Assembly: GCF_000175215.2 (NCBI RefSeq) | Contig: NC_014817.1 | Location: 214,501 to 278,500 of the forward strand | Source: Asticcacaulis excentricus CB 48 | GTDB taxonomy: Bacteria > Pseudomonadota > Alphaproteobacteria > Caulobacterales > Caulobacteraceae | Direction of reading: 5' to 3' | DNA length: 64,000 bases | Part shown: positions 62,156 through 64,000 of the stretch, piece after piece | Layout of the letters: the number at the start of each line of letters is the position of its first letter | How positions within the stretch are numbered: the stretch's first letter is position 1 | Program-made: the position numbers and the translations under genes | The notes under the pieces: model-generated | The model's input: the letters and a program-made list of their open reading frames with translations, nothing else | Database searches by the model: none | Told to the model about the DNA's origin: nothing

Positions 62156-63838
62156 ATGGCATCGAATGCTTCTGTCGTTCACGATCATCATCACGATGAT
62201 CACGACCACAAACCCGGCTTCTTCGCGCGCTGGTTCCTGTCCACCAACCACAAGGACATCGGCACGCTCTACCTGATCTTCGCTATTTTCGCCGGTCTTC
62301 TGGGCGGCGCACTGTCGGGCCTGATACGCTGGGAGCTTTATGAACCTGGCCTTCAGGTCTTCGTTCAGGGTTCGCTGCTTGATCAGCTCAATGTCTTCGA
62401 AGGCAAGCACGGCTATAACTCGGTCGTGACCGCCCACGCCGTTCTGATGATCTTCTTCATGGTCATGCCGGCCATGATTGGCGGCTTTGGCAACTGGTTT
62501 GTGCCGATTATGATCGGTGCGCCGGATATGGCTTTCCCGCGCCTCAACAACATCTCCTTCTGGCTATTGGTGGCCTCCTTCATTCTGCTGATGGTGTCGA
62601 TCTTCGTGCCGGGCGGACCGGGCGGCGCGTCGGAGCACGGCTTCGGCGGTGGCTGGACCATGTATCCGCCAATGTCGGCCAATAAGGGCAGCCCCGGTGC
62701 GGCCTTCGACCTGATCATCTTCTCCTTCCACCTGTCGGGTGCGTCGTCGATCCTGGGGGCGATCAACTTCATCACCACCATCTTTAACATGCGCGCGCCG
62801 GGCATGACGCTGCACCGTATGCCGCTGTTTGCTTGGTCGGTGCTGGTCACCGCCTTCCTGCTGCTGCTGTCGCTGCCGGTCTTCGCCGGTGCCATCACAA
62901 TGCTGCTGACCGACCGTAACTTCGGCACCGCCTTCTTCGATCCGGCGGGCGGTGGTGATCCGGTTATGTACCAGCACCTGTTCTGGTTCTTCGGCCACCC
63001 AGAAGTGTACATCCTCATCCTGCCGGGCTTCGGTATCATCAGCCACGTGGTTTCGACCTTCTCGAAAAAGCCCGTGTTCGGCTATCTCGCCATGGCCTAC
63101 GCCATGGTGGCCATCGGCTTCGTCGGCTTTATCGTGTGGGCCCACCACATGTACACGGTCGGCATGGGCTTCAACCTGCGCGCCTACTTCGTGATGGCGA
63201 CCATGGTCATCGCCGTTCCGACAGGCGTGAAAATCTTCTCGTGGATTGCCACCATGTGGGGCGGTTCGCTGGACTTTAAGGTGCCCATGCTGTGGGCCAT
63301 CGGCTTCATCTTCCTGTTCACCGTCGGTGGCGTGACAGGTGTGGTTCTCTCCAACGCAGGTATCGACTATAGCCTGCACGACACCTACTACGTCGTGGCG
63401 CACTTCCATTACGCGCTGTCGCTGGGGGCTGTGTTTGCCATCTTTTGCGGTTTCTACTACTGGTATGAGAAGATGTTTGGCATAAAGTACAACGAGCTTC
63501 TTGGTCAGATTCACTTCTGGCTGATGTTCGTCGGCGTGAATGTCATCTTCTTCCCGCAGCACTTCCTAGGCCTTCAGGGCATGCCGCGTCGTTACGTCGA
63601 TTATCCGGAAGGCTTCGCCTACTGGAATAAGATTTCAACGATCGGTTATATCATCACTGCCATTGGCGTTGTGGTCTTCCTGATCATGATCCTCGAATCG
63701 GTCATCCGTCGCCGTAAGGCCGAGGCCAATCCGTGGGGTGAGGGCGCGACCACGCTCGAATGGACCCTGTCGTCTCCGCCGCCCTACCACCAGTTCTCTG
63801 AACTGCCGGTGATCAAGGACGAAGACGGCCATCATTAA
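62156..63838 (+). CDS. coxA: Cytochrome c oxidase subunit I
   Basis: 560 aa. It is intact, with the twelve membrane helices and the haem-copper ligands: HAVLMIFFMVMP (His of haem a), FWFFGHPEVYILILPGFG (CuB His and the cross-linked Tyr), WAHHMYTVGMG (CuB His pair) and HDTYYVVAHFHYALSLGA (haem ligands). It reduces O2 and pumps protons. It is downstream of coxB in the usual order. Confidence 0.97.
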   Translation: MASNASVVHDHHHDDHDHKPGFFARWFLSTNHKDIGTLYLIFAIFAGLLGGALSGLIRWELYEPGLQVFVQGSLLDQLNVFEGKHGYNSVVTAHAVLMIFFMVMPAMIGGFGNWFVPIMIGAPDMAFPRLNNISFWLLVASFILLMVSIFVPGGPGGASEHGFGGGWTMYPPMSANKGSPGAAFDLIIFSFHLSGASSILGAINFITTIFNMRAPGMTLHRMPLFAWSVLVTAFLLLLSLPVFAGAITMLLTDRNFGTAFFDPAGGGDPVMYQHLFWFFGHPEVYILILPGFGIISHVVSTFSKKPVFGYLAMAYAMVAIGFVGFIVWAHHMYTVGMGFNLRAYFVMATMVIAVPTGVKIFSWIATMWGGSLDFKVPMLWAIGFIFLFTVGGVTGVVLSNAGIDYSLHDTYYVVAHFHYALSLGAVFAIFCGFYYWYEKMFGIKYNELLGQIHFWLMFVGVNVIFFPQHFLGLQGMPRRYVDYPEGFAYWNKISTIGYIITAIGVVVFLIMILESVIRRRKAEANPWGEGATTLEWTLSSPPPYHQFSELPVIKDEDGHH

Positions 63839-63875
63839 GTGCTTCGCCCGAATGGGCGGTAGGCTTACAGTATGG

Positions 63876-63912
63876 GGGGATGAGGGCCGTAGGTCGTCAT
63901 CCCCTTTATTTT
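63876..63912 (+). terminator. Terminator after coxA
   Basis: GGGGATGA (63876-63883) pairs with TCATCCCC (63897-63904), with extra pairing in the loop, followed by TTTATTTT. It should reduce readthrough into the gene that begins at 63926. Confidence 0.75.
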
Positions 63913-63925
63913 ACGAGTACCCACA

Positions 63926-64000
63926 GTGACCCCTGAGCCCGTGATCCCAGAGCCCGTGACCCCTAAGCCTGTGACAAGCGAAACGCCGACACCCGAACTG
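63926..64000 (+). CDS. 5' end of the next gene (partial)
   Basis: A GTG at 63926 opens a frame that stays open to the window edge (25 codons) with a Pro/Glu/Val/Thr-rich start (MTPEPVIPEPVTPKPV). In many alphaproteobacteria the protohaem farnesyltransferase gene ctaB follows coxA, and such an N-terminal tail would fit, but there is too little sequence to decide. The frame is repeated PEPV-type and could be an artefact. Confidence 0.4.
   Translation, partial: MTPEPVIPEPVTPKPVTSETPTPEL

Noticed and set aside
1..64000. CRISPR arrays, rRNA genes, insertion-sequence transposases and prophage structural modules
   Set aside because: I looked for regular repeat-spacer patterns, rRNA-like blocks and transposase motifs and found none; only the integrase, the parB stump and one phage-fibre-like protein suggest mobile DNA.

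Overview
The window reads as chromosomal DNA of an alphaproteobacterium, most likely Caulobacteraceae and plausibly Asticcacaulis. The signs are a TonB-dependent receptor of the Xanthomonas/Caulobacter type, a tryptophan-halogenase-like flavoprotein beside it, many secreted plant-polymer hydrolases, TTGAC-type -35 elements, a NasS/NasT nitrate circuit and an alphaproteobacterial-style coxB-coxA pair. The genus is inference from gene content.

Layout. 0-3.3 kb: housekeeping or unknown genes on the minus strand (Gfo/Idh/MocA oxidoreductase, 2OG-Fe(II) oxygenase, DUF805 membrane protein, SIMPL-domain protein). 3.3-5.0 kb: a tRNA with anticodon CAT, an integrase whose reading frame ends antisense inside that tRNA, and a decayed parB 3' end; together these mark an old integration site. 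5.1-27.3 kb: a glycan/glycoprotein-degradation locus with two GH127 beta-L-arabinofuranosidases, a secreted HEFAH metallopeptidase-like protein, a TonB receptor, a flavin halogenase-like protein, a LecA-like beta-sandwich protein, an S9 prolyl-type peptidase, GH27, GH97, a DapA-superfamily enzyme and GH43. Eight copies of a TATAC/GTATA palindrome lie at its promoters. A broken hipB-like antitoxin gene sits inside it. 27.4-33.2 kb: a secreted glycine-rich protein, a poorly coding stretch, then an overlapping GH2 beta-glucuronidase / GH115 alpha-glucuronidase pair. 33.2-42.4 kb: nitrate assimilation (narK, nasT-nasS, nirB-nirD, nasA). Double-hexaloop ANTAR-type RNA hairpins precede both narK and nirB. 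42.4-51.8 kb: GH2 beta-galactosidase, pirin, OsmC, an HExxH protein, M61 peptidase, PL10 pectate lyase and an esterase. 51.8-64 kb: CaCA exchanger, rsmE, gshA, POT peptide transporter, a second TonB receptor, tldD, coxB, coxA and the first codons of the next gene.

How the genes work together. The most interesting reading of 5.1-27.3 kb is a dedicated system for plant hydroxyproline-rich glycoproteins (extensins). GH127 cleaves beta-L-arabinofuranosides of the kind attached to hydroxyproline. GH43 could remove the alpha-linked terminal arabinose. GH27 and GH97 with alpha-galactosidase signatures fit the single alpha-galactose on extensin serines. The S9 and HEFAH enzymes could cut the Pro/Hyp-rich peptide. 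The DapA-like enzyme resembles, from memory of the family, the pyrroline-4-hydroxy-2-carboxylate deaminases of hydroxyproline catabolism. The shared palindrome at their promoters suggests one regulon, whose regulator is not encoded here. This is inference and needs biochemical or expression evidence. The nitrate genes form a conventional NasS/NasT antitermination system with two visible RNA targets.
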